Source: Bacteroides clarus YIT 12056 (GTDB lineage Bacteria; Bacteroidota; Bacteroidia; Bacteroidales; Bacteroidaceae). From it: a DNA stretch of 64,000 nt. The first letter of the stretch is position 1, and every line of letters begins with the position of its first letter. Positions 8,560 through 19,500 of the stretch are shown here, piece after piece. The position numbers were made by a program, and so were the translations under genes. The stretch covers positions 62,001 through 126,000 of the forward strand of contig NZ_FQWK01000002.1 of assembly GCF_900129655.1 (NCBI RefSeq). The letters are read 5' to 3'. Below the pieces are notes generated by a model, which saw only the letters and a list, made by a program, of their open reading frames with translations, was not told the DNA's origin and ran no database searches.

Positions 8560-9594
8560 ATGATAGCTAAAATCAACGAGCTTCTGCAAGAAGTAGAAGC
8601 ACTGAAAGCCGCTAACGCCGAGGAACTGGAAGCACTGCGCATCAAGTACCTCAGCAAGAAGGGAGCCATTAACGAACTGATGGCGGACTTCCGCAACGTA
8701 CCCGCCGAACTCAAAAAAGAAGTCGGCATGCGTCTGAACGAACTTAAGAACAAAGCGCAGGAAAAGATAAGCGCTCTCAAAGAACAATTCGAAAGTCAGG
8801 ACAACGGTTGCGACGACCTCGACCTTACCCGTTCGGCCTATCCCGTAAAATTGGGAACACGTCACCCGCTCAGCATCGTCAAGAATGAAATCATCGACAT
8901 ATTCGCCCGTATGGGATTCAACATCGCCGACGGTCCGGAAGTGGAAGACGACTGGCACGTATTCTCTTCCATGAACTTTGCCGAAGATCATCCGGCACGC
9001 GATATGCAGGATACTTTCTTCATCGAAAACAATACTGAAAATGTATCGCACAACATCATCCTGCGTACACATACATCCAGCGTACAAAGCCGTGTAATGG
9101 AAACGACCCAACCACCTATCCGGGTGCTTTGTCCGGGACGCGTATACCGCAACGAGGCTATCAGCTATCGCGCGCACGCATTCTTCCACCAAGTAGAAGC
9201 CTTGTTTATAGACCGTAACGTATCGTTCACCGACTTGAAACAAGCCCTGTTGCTCTTCGCCCAGGAAATGTTCGGCAAAGACACTAAGATTCGTCTCCGT
9301 CCTTCGTACTTCCCGTTTACGGAGCCAAGCGCCGAAATGGACATTAGCTGTAACATCTGCGGCGGCAAGGGATGTCCTTTCTGTAAAGGAACAGGCTGGG
9401 TTGAAATCTTGGGTTGCGGTATGGTCGACCCCAATGTGTTGGAGTTAAACGGCATTGACAGCAAAGTGTACAGCGGTTACGCTTTAGGTATGGGTATAGA
9501 ACGTATCGCCAACCTGAAATACCGCGTAAACGACTTGCGCCTGTTCTCTGAAAACGATACCCGCTTCCTGAAAGAATTCGAAGCGGCTTATTAA
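8560..9594 (+). CDS. pheS: Phenylalanyl-tRNA synthetase alpha subunit
   Basis: A 344-residue class II aminoacyl-tRNA synthetase subunit. An N-terminal coiled coil (about residues 1-85) that binds tRNA is followed by the catalytic domain with GTRHPLSIV, RTHTSSVQSR (motif 2 region), FFHQVEALFID and the C-terminal GLGMGIERIA-like motif 3, here ALGMGIERIANL. The CNICGGKGCPFCKGTGW insert is common in this subunit. Length is usual. The beta subunit gene pheT is not adjacent, as is common in Bacteroidota, so the two subunits are encoded apart. Confidence 0.97.
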   Translation: MIAKINELLQEVEALKAANAEELEALRIKYLSKKGAINELMADFRNVPAELKKEVGMRLNELKNKAQEKISALKEQFESQDNGCDDLDLTRSAYPVKLGTRHPLSIVKNEIIDIFARMGFNIADGPEVEDDWHVFSSMNFAEDHPARDMQDTFFIENNTENVSHNIILRTHTSSVQSRVMETTQPPIRVLCPGRVYRNEAISYRAHAFFHQVEALFIDRNVSFTDLKQALLLFAQEMFGKDTKIRLRPSYFPFTEPSAEMDISCNICGGKGCPFCKGTGWVEILGCGMVDPNVLELNGIDSKVYSGYALGMGIERIANLKYRVNDLRLFSENDTRFLKEFEAAY

Positions 9595-9681
9595 TATAGA
9601 GCACTCTTATATTTCTATATTAAGCATAAGGTTGGGATGTGTCCGAACTGAACTCGCTTACTTATTGATTTCTTTAATATC

Positions 9682-9749
9682 AGGCACGGATTACACGGAA
9701 AACACGGATTTAATCAAAGGAAACCGTGAAAGCCGTGTAATCCGTGCCT
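9682..9749. repeat. Long palindromic intergenic element (AGGCACG family, copy 1)
   Basis: A perfect 17-bp inverted repeat: AGGCACGGATTACACGG at 9682-9698 and its complement at 9733-9749. Inner CACGG (9703-9707) and CCGTG (9724-9728) can extend the hairpin. It lies in the 197-bp gap between pheS and an MFS gene. The ends and the first 17 bases agree at 14 positions with the palindrome at 43975-44049, so these look like two copies of one dispersed element. It may also end pheS transcription, but no T run follows. Confidence 0.8.
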
Positions 9750-9791
9750 AAAAGGATAGCCCTATTATCAATCTTATTAAATCTCCACCCA

Positions 9792-10988
9792 ATGAAAGAT
9801 AGGCTCGTAACTCCCGGCTATTGCTTTATTCTCGCAGCCAACTTTCTGCTGTACTTCGGCTTTTGGCTATTGATACCCGTATTGCCATTCTATCTATCCG
9901 AGATATTCAATGCGGGAAACTCTACCATCGGTATCATCCTCTCCTGCTATACGGTAGCCGCTTTATGCATCCGTCCGTTCTCCGGCTATTTTTTGGACAG
10001 CTTTGCCCGTAAACCGCTGTATCTGTTGGCTTACTTCATCTTTATGACAATGTTTGCCGGATATATCATAGCCGGTTCACTGGTACTGTTCATTCTGTTC
10101 CGTATCATACACGGCGTATCATTCGGCATGGTGACTGTAGGCGGAAATACGGTAGTCATCGATATCATGCCCTCATCAAGGCGCGGAGAAGGGCTCGGAT
10201 ATTACGGGCTTTCCAACAATATAGCCATGGCGGTGGGGCCGATGTCCGGCTTGTTTCTGCACGATGCGGGCATGAGCTATACTACCATTTTCTGTTGCTC
10301 GTTGGGTTCCTGCATTGCCGGATTTATCTGCGCCTCATTGGTGAAGACACCATACAAACCGCCTGTCAAGCGCGAGCCGATTTCGCTCGACCGTTTTATC
10401 CTGCTGAAAGGCATTCCGGCGGGTATCAGCCTGCTTCTATTATCCATTCCTTACGGGATGACCACCAACTACGTGGCCATGTATGCCAAAGAAATCGGCA
10501 TTAATGCAACCACCGGCTTTTTCTTTACTTTCATGGCGGTGGGCATGGCCATCTCCCGCATCTTTTCCGGTAAGATTGTGGACAAGGGAAAGATAACGCA
10601 AGTAATCTCGGCAGGACTATACATTGTAGTGTTCAGTTTCTTCCTGCTCTCGGCTTGCGTCTACATTATCAATTGGAACAGCATGGCATGCGGCATCATC
10701 TTCTTTGCCGTAGCATTACTGCTCGGAGTTGGTTTCGGCATCATGTTTCCGGCTTACAACACGCTGTTCGTGAATCTAGCCCCCAACAACCAGCGAGGTA
10801 CGGCAACTTCCACCTACCTGACCTCATGGGATGTAGGAATAGGTATCGGTATGCTGACAGGCGGATATATCGCCGAGGTCAGCACTTTCGACAAGGCTTA
10901 TCTTTTCGGAGCCTGCCTGACGATAATCTCCATGCTTTACTTCAATGGCAAGGTTACCCCTCATTATCATAAAAACAAATTACGATGA
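9792..10988 (+). CDS. MFS transporter
   Basis: A 398-residue protein with about 12 membrane helices and MFS features: a first helix FLLYFGFWLLIPVLPFYLS, an A-loop PFSGYFLDSFARKP, and GNTVVIDIMPSSRRGEG between helices 4 and 5. It resembles the drug/arabinose-efflux group of the superfamily. The start ATG 9792 is chosen because MKDRLVTPGY leads straight into helix 1. An in-frame GTG at 9744 lies inside the palindromic element and is not a credible start. Its stop overlaps the start of nth (ATGA), so the two are translationally coupled. Substrate unknown. Confidence 0.88.
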   Translation: MKDRLVTPGYCFILAANFLLYFGFWLLIPVLPFYLSEIFNAGNSTIGIILSCYTVAALCIRPFSGYFLDSFARKPLYLLAYFIFMTMFAGYIIAGSLVLFILFRIIHGVSFGMVTVGGNTVVIDIMPSSRRGEGLGYYGLSNNIAMAVGPMSGLFLHDAGMSYTTIFCCSLGSCIAGFICASLVKTPYKPPVKREPISLDRFILLKGIPAGISLLLLSIPYGMTTNYVAMYAKEIGINATTGFFFTFMAVGMAISRIFSGKIVDKGKITQVISAGLYIVVFSFFLLSACVYIINWNSMACGIIFFAVALLLGVGFGIMFPAYNTLFVNLAPNNQRGTATSTYLTSWDVGIGIGMLTGGYIAEVSTFDKAYLFGACLTIISMLYFNGKVTPHYHKNKLR

Positions 10989-11659
10989 GAAAAAAAGAAC
11001 GTTACGAAAAAATACTCGCCTGGTTCAGGGAAAACCGCCCCGTAGCGGAAACCGAGTTGCATTACGACAATCCGTATGAGCTATTGATTGCGGTAATCCT
11101 TTCCGCCCAATGCACGGACAAACGGGTAAACATGATAACTCCCCCACTATACCGGGACTTTCCTACTCCCGAAGCTCTTGCCGCCACCACCCCGGAAGTG
11201 GTATACGGATACATACGCAGCGTTTCTTATCCCAACAATAAGGCCAAGCATCTTGTGGGCATGGCCAAAATGCTGGTGAAAGACTTTGACAGCCAAGTAC
11301 CCGATACGCTGGAAGAGCTCGTAAAGCTGCCCGGTGTGGGACGTAAAACGGCCAATGTAATCCAGTCGGTTGTGTTCAACAAAGCCGCCATGGCGGTAGA
11401 CACCCATGTATTCCGTGTCAGCCACCGTTTAGGATTAGTGTCCGACAAATGTACCACCCCGTTCAGCGTAGAGAAAGAGCTGGTCAAGCATATTCCGGAA
11501 ACGGAGATTCCCATTGCCCACCATTGGCTCATCCTGCATGGACGGTATGTATGTCAGGCGCGTACCCCTCAATGTGACAACTGCGGTTTGCAATTGATGT
11601 GCAAATATTACTGCCGGAAGTATAAAGTTAGCAAAGAGAGCAATGAAGGGGAAGAATAA
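10985..11659 (+). CDS. nth: Endonuclease III (DNA glycosylase/AP lyase)
   Basis: A 224-residue base-excision repair enzyme that removes oxidised pyrimidines. The helix-hairpin-helix LPGVGRKTANVI includes the catalytic lysine, the catalytic Asp lies in AVDTHVFRVSHRLGL, and the C-terminal four cysteines follow the C-x6-C-x2-C-x5-C spacing of the [4Fe-4S] cluster. All key residues are present. The start overlaps the stop of the upstream MFS gene by 4 bp. The MFS-nth pairing has no evident functional logic and probably only shares a transcript. Confidence 0.96.
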   Translation: MRKKERYEKILAWFRENRPVAETELHYDNPYELLIAVILSAQCTDKRVNMITPPLYRDFPTPEALAATTPEVVYGYIRSVSYPNNKAKHLVGMAKMLVKDFDSQVPDTLEELVKLPGVGRKTANVIQSVVFNKAAMAVDTHVFRVSHRLGLVSDKCTTPFSVEKELVKHIPETEIPIAHHWLILHGRYVCQARTPQCDNCGLQLMCKYYCRKYKVSKESNEGEE

Positions 11660-11694
11660 ATAATGATTTCATAGCGCAAAAAAGAAATAAATAC

Positions 11695-11702
11695 TAACTT
11701 TG
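11695..11702 (+). promoter_or_regulatory. -7 box of pgk
   Basis: TAACTTTG matches TAnnTTTG. The predicted transcript start near 11709 leaves a leader of about 42 nt before the ATG. Confidence 0.5.
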
Positions 11703-11750
11703 CCGTCACAAAAAGAAAATAGTAACACTTTTAAATAAAAATAGAGTATT

Positions 11751-13007
11751 ATGACAATTGACCAATTTAACTTTGCCGGAAAAAAGGCATTCGTTCGCGT
11801 GGACTTCAATGTGCCCTTGGACGAAAACTTCAACATTACAGACGATACCCGTATGCGTGCCGCTCTTCCTACATTGAAGAAGATTTTGACTGACGGCGGC
11901 AGTATTATCATCGGTTCTCACCTCGGCCGTCCGAAAGGCGCGACTGACAAGTTCTCTTTGAAGCATATTCTGAAACATTTGTCAGACCTGCTGGGTGTTG
12001 AAGTACAGTTTGCTAACGACTGCATGGGCGAAGAAGCCGCTGTTAAGGCTGCCGCTCTGCAACCGGGTGAAGTGCTGTTGCTCGAAAACCTCCGTTTCTA
12101 TGCTGAAGAAGAAGGCAAACCGCGCGGTTTGGCTGAAGACGCGACAGACGAAGAAAAGAAAGCCGCCAAAGCCGCCGTTAAGGAGAGCCAGAAAGAATTT
12201 ACCAAGAAATTGGCTTCTTACGCCGACTGCTATGTAAACGACGCGTTCGGTACCGCACACCGCGCACACGCTTCTACGGCATTGATCGCTAAATACTTCG
12301 ACAAAGACAACAAGATGTTCGGCTACCTGATGGAAAAAGAAGTGAAAGCTGTGGACAAGGTGTTGAATGACATCAAACGTCCGTTCACCGCTATCATGGG
12401 TGGTTCTAAAGTATCTTCCAAAATCGAAATCATCGAAAACCTGCTGAATAAGGTAGACAACCTGATTATCACCGGCGGTATGACTTATACTTTCACCAAA
12501 GCCCAAGGCGGTAAAATCGGTCTTTCCATCTGTGAAGACGATAAGCTGGATTTGGCTCTCGAGTTGTTGAAGAAGGCAAAAGAGAAAGGTGTGAACCTCG
12601 TACTGGCTGTAGACGCCAAAATAGCCGACTCATTCTCCAATGACGCCAATACTCAGTTCTGCAAAGTAAACGAAATACCTGACGGTTGGGAAGGTCTGGA
12701 TATAGGTCCTGAAACTGAAAAGATTTTCGCTGAAGTTATCAAGAACTCCAAGACTATCCTTTGGAACGGTCCCACAGGCGTATTCGAATTTGAGAACTTC
12801 ACTCACGGTTCACGTTCGGTAGGTGAAGCTATCGTAGAAGCAACCAAGAACGGCGCATTCTCACTCGTAGGCGGTGGCGACTCCGTAGCTTGCGTTAACA
12901 AGTTCGGTTTGGCAAACGGTGTTTCTTACGTTTCTACCGGTGGCGGTGCATTGCTCGAGGCAATCGAAGGAAAAGTTCTTCCGGGTATCGCTGCTATCAA
13001 CGAATAA
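11751..13007 (+). CDS. pgk: Phosphoglycerate kinase
   Basis: A 418-residue glycolytic kinase converting 1,3-bisphosphoglycerate and ADP to 3-phosphoglycerate and ATP in the cytoplasm. Family signatures are [12 protein letters not shown] near the N-terminus, SHLGRPKG, the [14 protein letters not shown] segment, and the C-terminal nucleotide site with [13 protein letters not shown] and [14 protein letters not shown]. An acidic and lysine-rich insert ([19 protein letters not shown]) at about residues 130-150 is seen in many Bacteroidota homologues. It is monocistronic, bounded by its own -7 box and a terminator. Confidence 0.98.
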   Translation: MTIDQFNFAGKKAFVRVDFNVPLDENFNITDDTRMRAALPTLKKILTDGGSIIIGSHLGRPKGATDKFSLKHILKHLSDLLGVEVQFANDCMGEEAAVKAAALQPGEVLLLENLRFYAEEEGKPRGLAEDATDEEKKAAKAAVKESQKEFTKKLASYADCYVNDAFGTAHRAHASTALIAKYFDKDNKMFGYLMEKEVKAVDKVLNDIKRPFTAIMGGSKVSSKIEIIENLLNKVDNLIITGGMTYTFTKAQGGKIGLSICEDDKLDLALELLKKAKEKGVNLVLAVDAKIADSFSNDANTQFCKVNEIPDGWEGLDIGPETEKIFAEVIKNSKTILWNGPTGVFEFENFTHGSRSVGEAIVEATKNGAFSLVGGGDSVACVNKFGLANGVSYVSTGGGALLEAIEGKVLPGIAAINE

Positions 13008-13027
13008 AAAGAATCTCATTAATACAA

Positions 13028-13063
13028 AAGGCAGCTCTTTGAAAAAAGGGTTGCTTTTTTTTT
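13028..13063 (+). terminator. Terminator of pgk
   Basis: A 12-bp stem with three G-U pairs (AGGCAGCTCTTT with AAAGGGTTGCTT) closed by a GAAA tetraloop and followed by a run of T residues, starting 21 bp past the pgk stop. Confidence 0.8.
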
Positions 13064-13080
13064 AATTATATATCCGACAC

Positions 13081-14106
13081 ATGAAACGAATTCTACTATC
13101 CTGCTTTCTTCTTCTCTCCGTATATACACTAAGAGCCCAGGATGCGTGCCTGAATGATGTAGTGAATACACTGAAAGAACGTATCAGTCTGGCAGGCTAT
13201 GCCCAAGTGGGATATACCTATGATGATGCCGGCGAAAAAGCCAGCAATACTTTCGACCTCAAACGGGTTATATTCATGGCACGCGGTAAGATTACCGACA
13301 AATGGTCGTGCTACTTCATGTACAGCTTCGCCAACACCGGAAAGATTCTGGAAGCCTATACGGAATATCAGTTTCTGCCCCAACTCACAGCCCGTATCGG
13401 GCAATTCAAAACGATGTACACCATTGAGAATCCCATGTCGCCCTGTTTTGTCGAACTGATAAACTGTTATTCGCAGGCAGTCAACTATCTGGCAGGTATC
13501 AACGGTAGCGATCCCCTGTACGGTTCGAATAGCGGCCGTGATATGGGACTCCTTATTTACGGCGACCTTTTCAAGAAAAAGGTTAGTTATAACCTTGCTG
13601 TTATGAACGGACAAGGCATCAATCTGAAAGACAAGAATAATCACAAAGACATAGTAGGCAGCCTGATGGTTCATCCGCTCGACTGGCTGTCGGTAGGCGG
13701 TTCGTTCATCAAGGGCAAGGGATGCGCAGTAGCCGCATCTTCCGTCAATCCGGACATTGCTGCAGGCGACAGTTATGTACGTAACCGTTGGTCGGCAGGA
13801 GCTACCATCCAAACCAAACCCGTCAGCCTGCGTACCGAATATCTTGCCGGTAAGGACGGGCATATAAAGAGCGACGGATACTATGCCACCGCATCCGTAC
13901 ACGTGTTTCCCAAGTTCGACGTTATAGCATCTTACGACTACTTCAACAAAGACAAAGCGCAGGATTACAAACAAAGCAACTATGTAGCCGGTGTGCAATG
14001 GTGGTTCTATCCCAAATGCCGCTTGCAGGCGCAATATACTTATTGCGACCCTCACAAGGGAGAAAGCTCCAACCTGCTGCAAGCACAGTTGCAGGTTCGT
14101 TTCTGA
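13081..14106 (+). CDS. OprO/OprP-like outer-membrane porin
   Basis: A 341-residue protein with a cleavable signal peptide ending in LRAQ and then an alternating hydrophobic/polar pattern typical of a beta-barrel, ending in the aromatic LLQAQLQVRF. Segments such as SLAGYAQVGYTYD near the N-terminus, ARIGQFKTMYTIEN and GRDMGLLIYGDLF match the phosphate-selective porin O/P family. It would sit in the outer membrane as a small-anion channel. Phosphate specificity cannot be inferred, and no pst or pho gene is nearby. It follows pgk by 73 bp, but a terminator lies between. Confidence 0.85.
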   Translation: MKRILLSCFLLLSVYTLRAQDACLNDVVNTLKERISLAGYAQVGYTYDDAGEKASNTFDLKRVIFMARGKITDKWSCYFMYSFANTGKILEAYTEYQFLPQLTARIGQFKTMYTIENPMSPCFVELINCYSQAVNYLAGINGSDPLYGSNSGRDMGLLIYGDLFKKKVSYNLAVMNGQGINLKDKNNHKDIVGSLMVHPLDWLSVGGSFIKGKGCAVAASSVNPDIAAGDSYVRNRWSAGATIQTKPVSLRTEYLAGKDGHIKSDGYYATASVHVFPKFDVIASYDYFNKDKAQDYKQSNYVAGVQWWFYPKCRLQAQYTYCDPHKGESSNLLQAQLQVRF

Positions 14107-14144
14107 TTCTTTAACCCTCACCAAACATTTTGGCATTCTTTTTG

Positions 14145-14152
14145 TACATTTG
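14145..14152 (+). promoter_or_regulatory. -7 box of the TPR protein gene
   Basis: TACATTTG matches TAnnTTTG; the predicted start of transcription is about 25 nt before the ATG at 14184. Confidence 0.5.
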
Positions 14153-14183
14153 TAGAGTATAATCACTTAATGAATACAATCTT

Positions 14184-16379
14184 ATGAACGAGCAAGCCAT
14201 ACAAGAGCAATACCAACATATAGTCAGCTTACTGGAACAGAAACGTCTGAAAGAGGCGCAGATACAACTGGAGGCCTTTTTATGGAACTGTAACGATTGG
14301 ACTCTTCGCAACCGTCTGGAACAGGCCAAAGTGTCCTACCAATACATGTTACAGTATATGCGCCAGGGCGTAAACGATCCGGAACGGCAGAAACTATACC
14401 GGCAGCTTTTGGCAGAAACCCGGGAACTTGCCGAACAAGCGCGTATCAGCTTACTCGATGAAGTCTCTACGCATTATTACCATGCCCTGCACAAGAACAA
14501 AAGGAATATGGCAGCCGGCTACGGTATGTCTTCCTGGCTTAAAGTACTGGAATCTTTTCCTGACGATATGGCGGTTTGCCAACTTATGCCGGACAATAAA
14601 CAAAGTCTGGACAGCGCTTTGCAACGGCATGAAGAAACTGCCCAATATCTATTTCTCACTACGTGGGGAAACAGCGGCTGGACGGCGGAAGAGGAGCGGG
14701 AAGCCAGAATGTATCTGGAATCCGAGTTACTGCCGGTAAATGATTTGTGTTTATTTACGGGAGCCGTCCTACTCAGCTTAATGGAATGTTTCGACCCGCG
14801 TAAGTTCTCATGGCTGCTGGATGCTGCGACACACGCCGACACACAAGTCAGCCAGCGTGCTTTGGTGATTATCGCCATTGTACTGCACATACACCCCAAC
14901 CGCCTGTGGTTATACCCCGAGCTGGAAGCCAGACTATCGCTTCTCAATGAAGACGGCAGCTTCGGCAAACAGCTGAACCGGGTTTACATCCAACTGCTCC
15001 GCAGTCAGGAGACGGAGAAGATAGACAAGAAGATGCGTGAAGAAATCATCCCGGAGATGATGAAGAACGTAAGTATCATGCGTAACATGAAGTACGGCTT
15101 CGAAGAAAACATGGATGAAGACGACCGTAACCCGGATTGGGAAAAAGCATTCGAAGAATCCGGCTTGGGTGACAAGATACGTGAAATGAACGAACTGCAA
15201 CTGGAAGGCGCCGATGTATATATGAGCACATTCGCCCAGCTCAAGAGCTATCCGTTCTTCCAAAACCCGCACAACTGGTTCTATCCGTTCGATATGCAGC
15301 ACTCCGGTATTATACGGGAATTCGGGCTGAAACCGACAGGAGACAATGCCATCCTATCGCTTATATTGCAATCAGGCTTTTTCTGCAATAGCGATAAGTA
15401 CTCATTGTGCTTCACCATGGCGCATATCCCGCAGGCGCAACGTAATATGATGCTGAGCCAAATGACATCGCAAGATTTGAACGAATTAATGGACGAAAGC
15501 AAGTCGTCCGGCCTGAGACAGTACGCACAGCGTCCGGATGTTATCAGCAACCAGTATATTCATGACTTATACCGTTTCTTCAAGCTCAGCCAGCGCCGTC
15601 ATGAATTCCGCGATATTTTCAAAGAGGAAATAGCGTTGCACCGTATCCCTGCATTGAAAGATATTTTACGCAAACCGGAATTATTGGTTACCATAGCCGA
15701 TTTTCATTTCCGCAAAGAGCATCCGGCAGAAGCTTTAGGCATCTATCAGGAAGTAATAGATATGAATTATGCCGATGCAGATATTTTCCAAAAGACCGGT
15801 TATTGCCTGCAAAAGGAGAAACGCTACAAAGAGGCCATCAGCGCTTACCGAAAAGCGGATGTGCTGAAGCCCGATCATATATGGACCATCCGCCACCTTG
15901 CCACTTGTTATCGCCAATTACGCGATTTTGCATCGGCGCTGGAATATTACAGAAAGGTAGAGGCAATGCAGCCCGAAAACAGAAACGTTACATTCTTCAT
16001 CGGCAGTTGTCTCGCCGAACAGGAGCGTTACGAAGAAGCCTTGCAATGTTTCTTCAAGCTGGATCTCATGGAGAACGATTGCATCAAAGCATGGCGCGCC
16101 ATAGGCTGGTGCTCATTTGTCAGCGGAAAATCCGAGCAGGCCATGAGATATTATGAAAAGGTACTCGTCTTAAAACCTATTGCCACAGATTATCTTAATG
16201 CGGGGCATGTAGCGCTGCGACTGGGTGATATGGAAAAGGCCGCCGAATTATATGGGAAAGCCGCCTCGGAAAGCGGAAATCGGGAGACTTTCCTTGACAT
16301 GTTCGACAAAGATAAAGAAACCCTTATCAAACTGGGTATCGATGAAAACGACATACCGCTAATAAGAGATTTGGTTTGA
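14184..16379 (+). CDS. Tetratricopeptide repeat protein
   Basis: A 731-residue protein without a signal peptide, so probably cytoplasmic. The N-terminal ~500 residues are mostly alpha-helical with no motif I recognise. At least four TPR units occupy about residues 510-690 (for example KTGYCLQKEKRYKEAISAYR and FFIGSCLAEQERYEEALQCF). TPR arrays bind peptides or partner proteins, so a scaffolding role is likely but the partner is unknown. It has its own promoter box and is followed by a 13-bp inverted repeat, so it appears to be a single-gene unit. Confidence 0.85.
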   Translation: MNEQAIQEQYQHIVSLLEQKRLKEAQIQLEAFLWNCNDWTLRNRLEQAKVSYQYMLQYMRQGVNDPERQKLYRQLLAETRELAEQARISLLDEVSTHYYHALHKNKRNMAAGYGMSSWLKVLESFPDDMAVCQLMPDNKQSLDSALQRHEETAQYLFLTTWGNSGWTAEEEREARMYLESELLPVNDLCLFTGAVLLSLMECFDPRKFSWLLDAATHADTQVSQRALVIIAIVLHIHPNRLWLYPELEARLSLLNEDGSFGKQLNRVYIQLLRSQETEKIDKKMREEIIPEMMKNVSIMRNMKYGFEENMDEDDRNPDWEKAFEESGLGDKIREMNELQLEGADVYMSTFAQLKSYPFFQNPHNWFYPFDMQHSGIIREFGLKPTGDNAILSLILQSGFFCNSDKYSLCFTMAHIPQAQRNMMLSQMTSQDLNELMDESKSSGLRQYAQRPDVISNQYIHDLYRFFKLSQRRHEFRDIFKEEIALHRIPALKDILRKPELLVTIADFHFRKEHPAEALGIYQEVIDMNYADADIFQKTGYCLQKEKRYKEAISAYRKADVLKPDHIWTIRHLATCYRQLRDFASALEYYRKVEAMQPENRNVTFFIGSCLAEQERYEEALQCFFKLDLMENDCIKAWRAIGWCSFVSGKSEQAMRYYEKVLVLKPIATDYLNAGHVALRLGDMEKAAELYGKAASESGNRETFLDMFDKDKETLIKLGIDENDIPLIRDLV

Positions 16380-16398
16380 CCAATACACATGGCATCCT

Positions 16399-16438
16399 CT
16401 ATGTACCTTCACTAAAACTCATTACTGAAGGTACATAG
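16399..16438 (+). terminator. Inverted repeat after the TPR gene, probable terminator
   Basis: Perfect 13-bp arms CTATGTACCTTCA and TGAAGGTACATAG around a 14-nt loop, 19 bp past the stop. No T run follows, so termination is likely but not certain. Confidence 0.5.
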
Positions 16439-16524
16439 CTCGCCTATCGGAGTAAAAAATAGGCAAAAGGGTGGATTTTCTATTCATATTACTTCTTCTT
16501 ATTTTTCAATTGAAGGTATTTGCT

Positions 16525-16532
16525 TATTTTTG
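16525..16532 (+). promoter_or_regulatory. -7 box of the hybrid two-component gene
   Basis: TATTTTTG matches TAnnTTTG; transcript start near 16539 and ATG at 16555. Confidence 0.45.
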
Positions 16533-16554
16533 CTTTAGCTTTAAAGTAAATACC

Positions 16555-19500
16555 ATGAAACGACTCTACATCCTACTCCTTTCACTACTTGTGACTGTTT
16601 CCGTCATTGCACAACCGGTGTGTCAGGTGAAACACTTTTCCGTTAATGACGGTCTTGCCCAAGGTAATGTTATGGGTATGTTGCAAGACCGAAACGGACT
16701 TATCTGGTTCAGTACATGGAATGGGCTGAGCAAGTATGACGGTTATACATTTAAAACTTATAAGACTTCCCAAGAAGACCGGTACGCATTCGGCAGTAAC
16801 CGCATGGGTACTATCATGGAAAGCAAGTACGGAGATATCTGGTGTCCCACCTACGACGGGCAAGCCTGCCTGTTTGATGTAGAGACGGAAAAGTTCATCG
16901 ATGTCTTGCAGCCGCTTGAATACGCCACCAAACACTCCAACCATGTCGTCCGTATCCAATCGCTCAAAAAAGGAGTAGCCTGGATTATTTGTGAAAACGG
17001 ATATACATACAGAGCAGACGAACAGCTATGTAAAAAAGGAGAAGGCATTACCCTGTATTCGACATTCACTCAGAATTTGAAAGGAGAACATATATTCACC
17101 GTTTACCAGGACTCCGATGAAGACGAATGGATATTAACAAACAAAGGCGTTACCATCGTGGGAAGTAAAGCCGTAGATACAGACTTCCCATTCCAATATA
17201 TCACGCAAATCAAGGAAAACGTCTACCTTGTAGCCGATAAAGGCAAATTGGCTCAATACAACTTTCGTACAAAGAAACTTAAGTTTATAAACATTCCTTG
17301 TCCGCATAACAGAATCAACACTATCGCCGCATTGGGAACAGACACGCTGGCATTAGGTACGGATAATGGTTTGATACTGTTTTCCGCCCATGACAATATG
17401 TTCCGACAAATTGATATCCGTACTTCCACCCAACCCTCCAACTATGTGGAGCAGATATATCAAGACCGGCAAAAAGACGTTTGGGTATTTCCCCGCAATC
17501 CGGGTATTGTCCGTCTCCACCTCAACAGCAATGAAAAAGAACACCTGTTCACCCCTCAAAATGAGGTTATCAAGCACGGACGTAACAGCCGTAAACTGAT
17601 ATTTGAGGACAAAACCGGTATTTTATGGGTATTGCCTACCGGCGGTAATCTCTCCTACTACGATCGAAAAGAAAAGAAGCTCAAGCCCTTACTTACAGAT
17701 ATCGACAATCCGAAATCCATATTCAGCCCGTTAGTCCGTTTTTATACTCTCGATACGCAGGGCAATTGCTGGCTGGCCACAGCACGTGGGATAGACCGGA
17801 TAAGCTTTTTCCCGCAAAGTTATCAATTTAATCAAACCGACTATGAAGCGGAAACGCGTGCTTTTCTGCGAGACAGCCACAATCGTCTGTGGAGTGCATC
17901 CAAAGCGAGTTATATTCAAATATATGCTCCCGATGGCAGTTTAGAAGGTTACCTTTCCAACCAAGGTACCATTGTCAAGGAAAAACAAGTCTTCCATAAT
18001 GGAGTATACGCCATTATGGAAGACAAGGAAAAGAATATCTGGCTGGGCACCAAAGGAGCCGGCCTTTTCTTGCTCACCCCAAAAAGCTTGAATCAATATT
18101 CCATTACGCACTTCAAGCATCGTTCCGAGGACCCTTACAGTATAAGCGACAACAGCATATACTCGATTTTCCAAGACAGCCGCAACCGCATCTGGATAGG
18201 TTGCTATGGTGGCGGATTGAATCTGTTTACCCCCGGAAGCAACGGTTCCCCCATATTTATCCACAGTAATAATGAGCTGAAGAATTACCCTACGGATTAT
18301 GGCATGAAAGTACGCAACATCACAGAAGTATCCGGCGGAGTAATCTTAGTAGGTACCACGGACGGACTGCTCACCTTTTCCAATAAGTTCGAATTGCCGG
18401 AAGAAGTAAAATTCTATAGAAACTGCCACAAACCGGGCGACAAGAACAGCCTCATCACCAATGACATTATGCAAATCTATACAGACAAGCAAAAAGCGAC
18501 GTATGTGGTTAGCTTTACAGGCGGCATCAGCAAAATTATTTCAACCCGGCTGCTTAGTGAAGAGATACGTTTCAAAAACTACGATAAAAGCAACGGGCTG
18601 GCTTCCGACCTGACACTTTCGATGATAGAAGACACATACTCCCAATTATGGATTGTTTCCGAGATAGCTTTGTCCAAATTCGATACCGCCAAAGAAACCT
18701 TTGAGAACTATACGCTCGGTTCCACCTATCAGCAGCAGTTTAACTTCTCGGAAGCCCTTCCGGTAATCAACGCCCGGCAACAAGTCGTGCTGGGAACCGA
18801 CAAAGGCTTTCTGGAAATCACTCCCGGAAAGATGCGGAAAAGCGCTTATGTTCCTCCCATTGTATTCACCGGTTTCAAAATACAAGGACACCCGGCCTCC
18901 CATTCCATCAATAACCTGACAGAATTGGAGCTAAAGGCATCGCAACGGAATGTCACTTTCCAGTTTGCAGCGCTCGACTACGTAAATCCCGACAACATAC
19001 TTTACGCTTACCGCTTGCAGGGACTGGAGGATGAATGGAACGAAGCGGATAACAACCGCTCCGCAAGTTACATCAACCTGCCCGCAGGGAAATACCGCTT
19101 ACAAATAAAGTCGACCAACAGTGACGGTGTATGGACAGATAATATCCGCACACTCTCCATCCATGTACTCCCCACATTCTGGGAAACATACTGGGCATGG
19201 CTGCTCTATTGTCTGCTGTTCATCCTGTTCACCGCAACTATTGTATACGTACTGTTCTATATTTATCGCCTGCGTCATCGTGTAGATATGGAACAACAAC
19301 TCGCCAATATCAAACTGCGCTTTTTCACCGATATATCTCACGAGCTACGTACCCCGCTGACCCTGATAGGCAGTCCGGTAGCTGAAGTTCTGGAGAATGA
19401 GCCCCTCTCTCCGACTGCCCGCGAGCACCTTACCCTGGTACGCCGGAACACGGAACGAATGCTCCGCCTTATGAACCAGATACTCGACTTCCGCAAGATT

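Noticed and set aside
9744..9791. GTG start extending the MFS protein upstream
   Set aside because: It lies within the palindromic element and adds residues not expected before helix 1; ATG 9792 fits the family.
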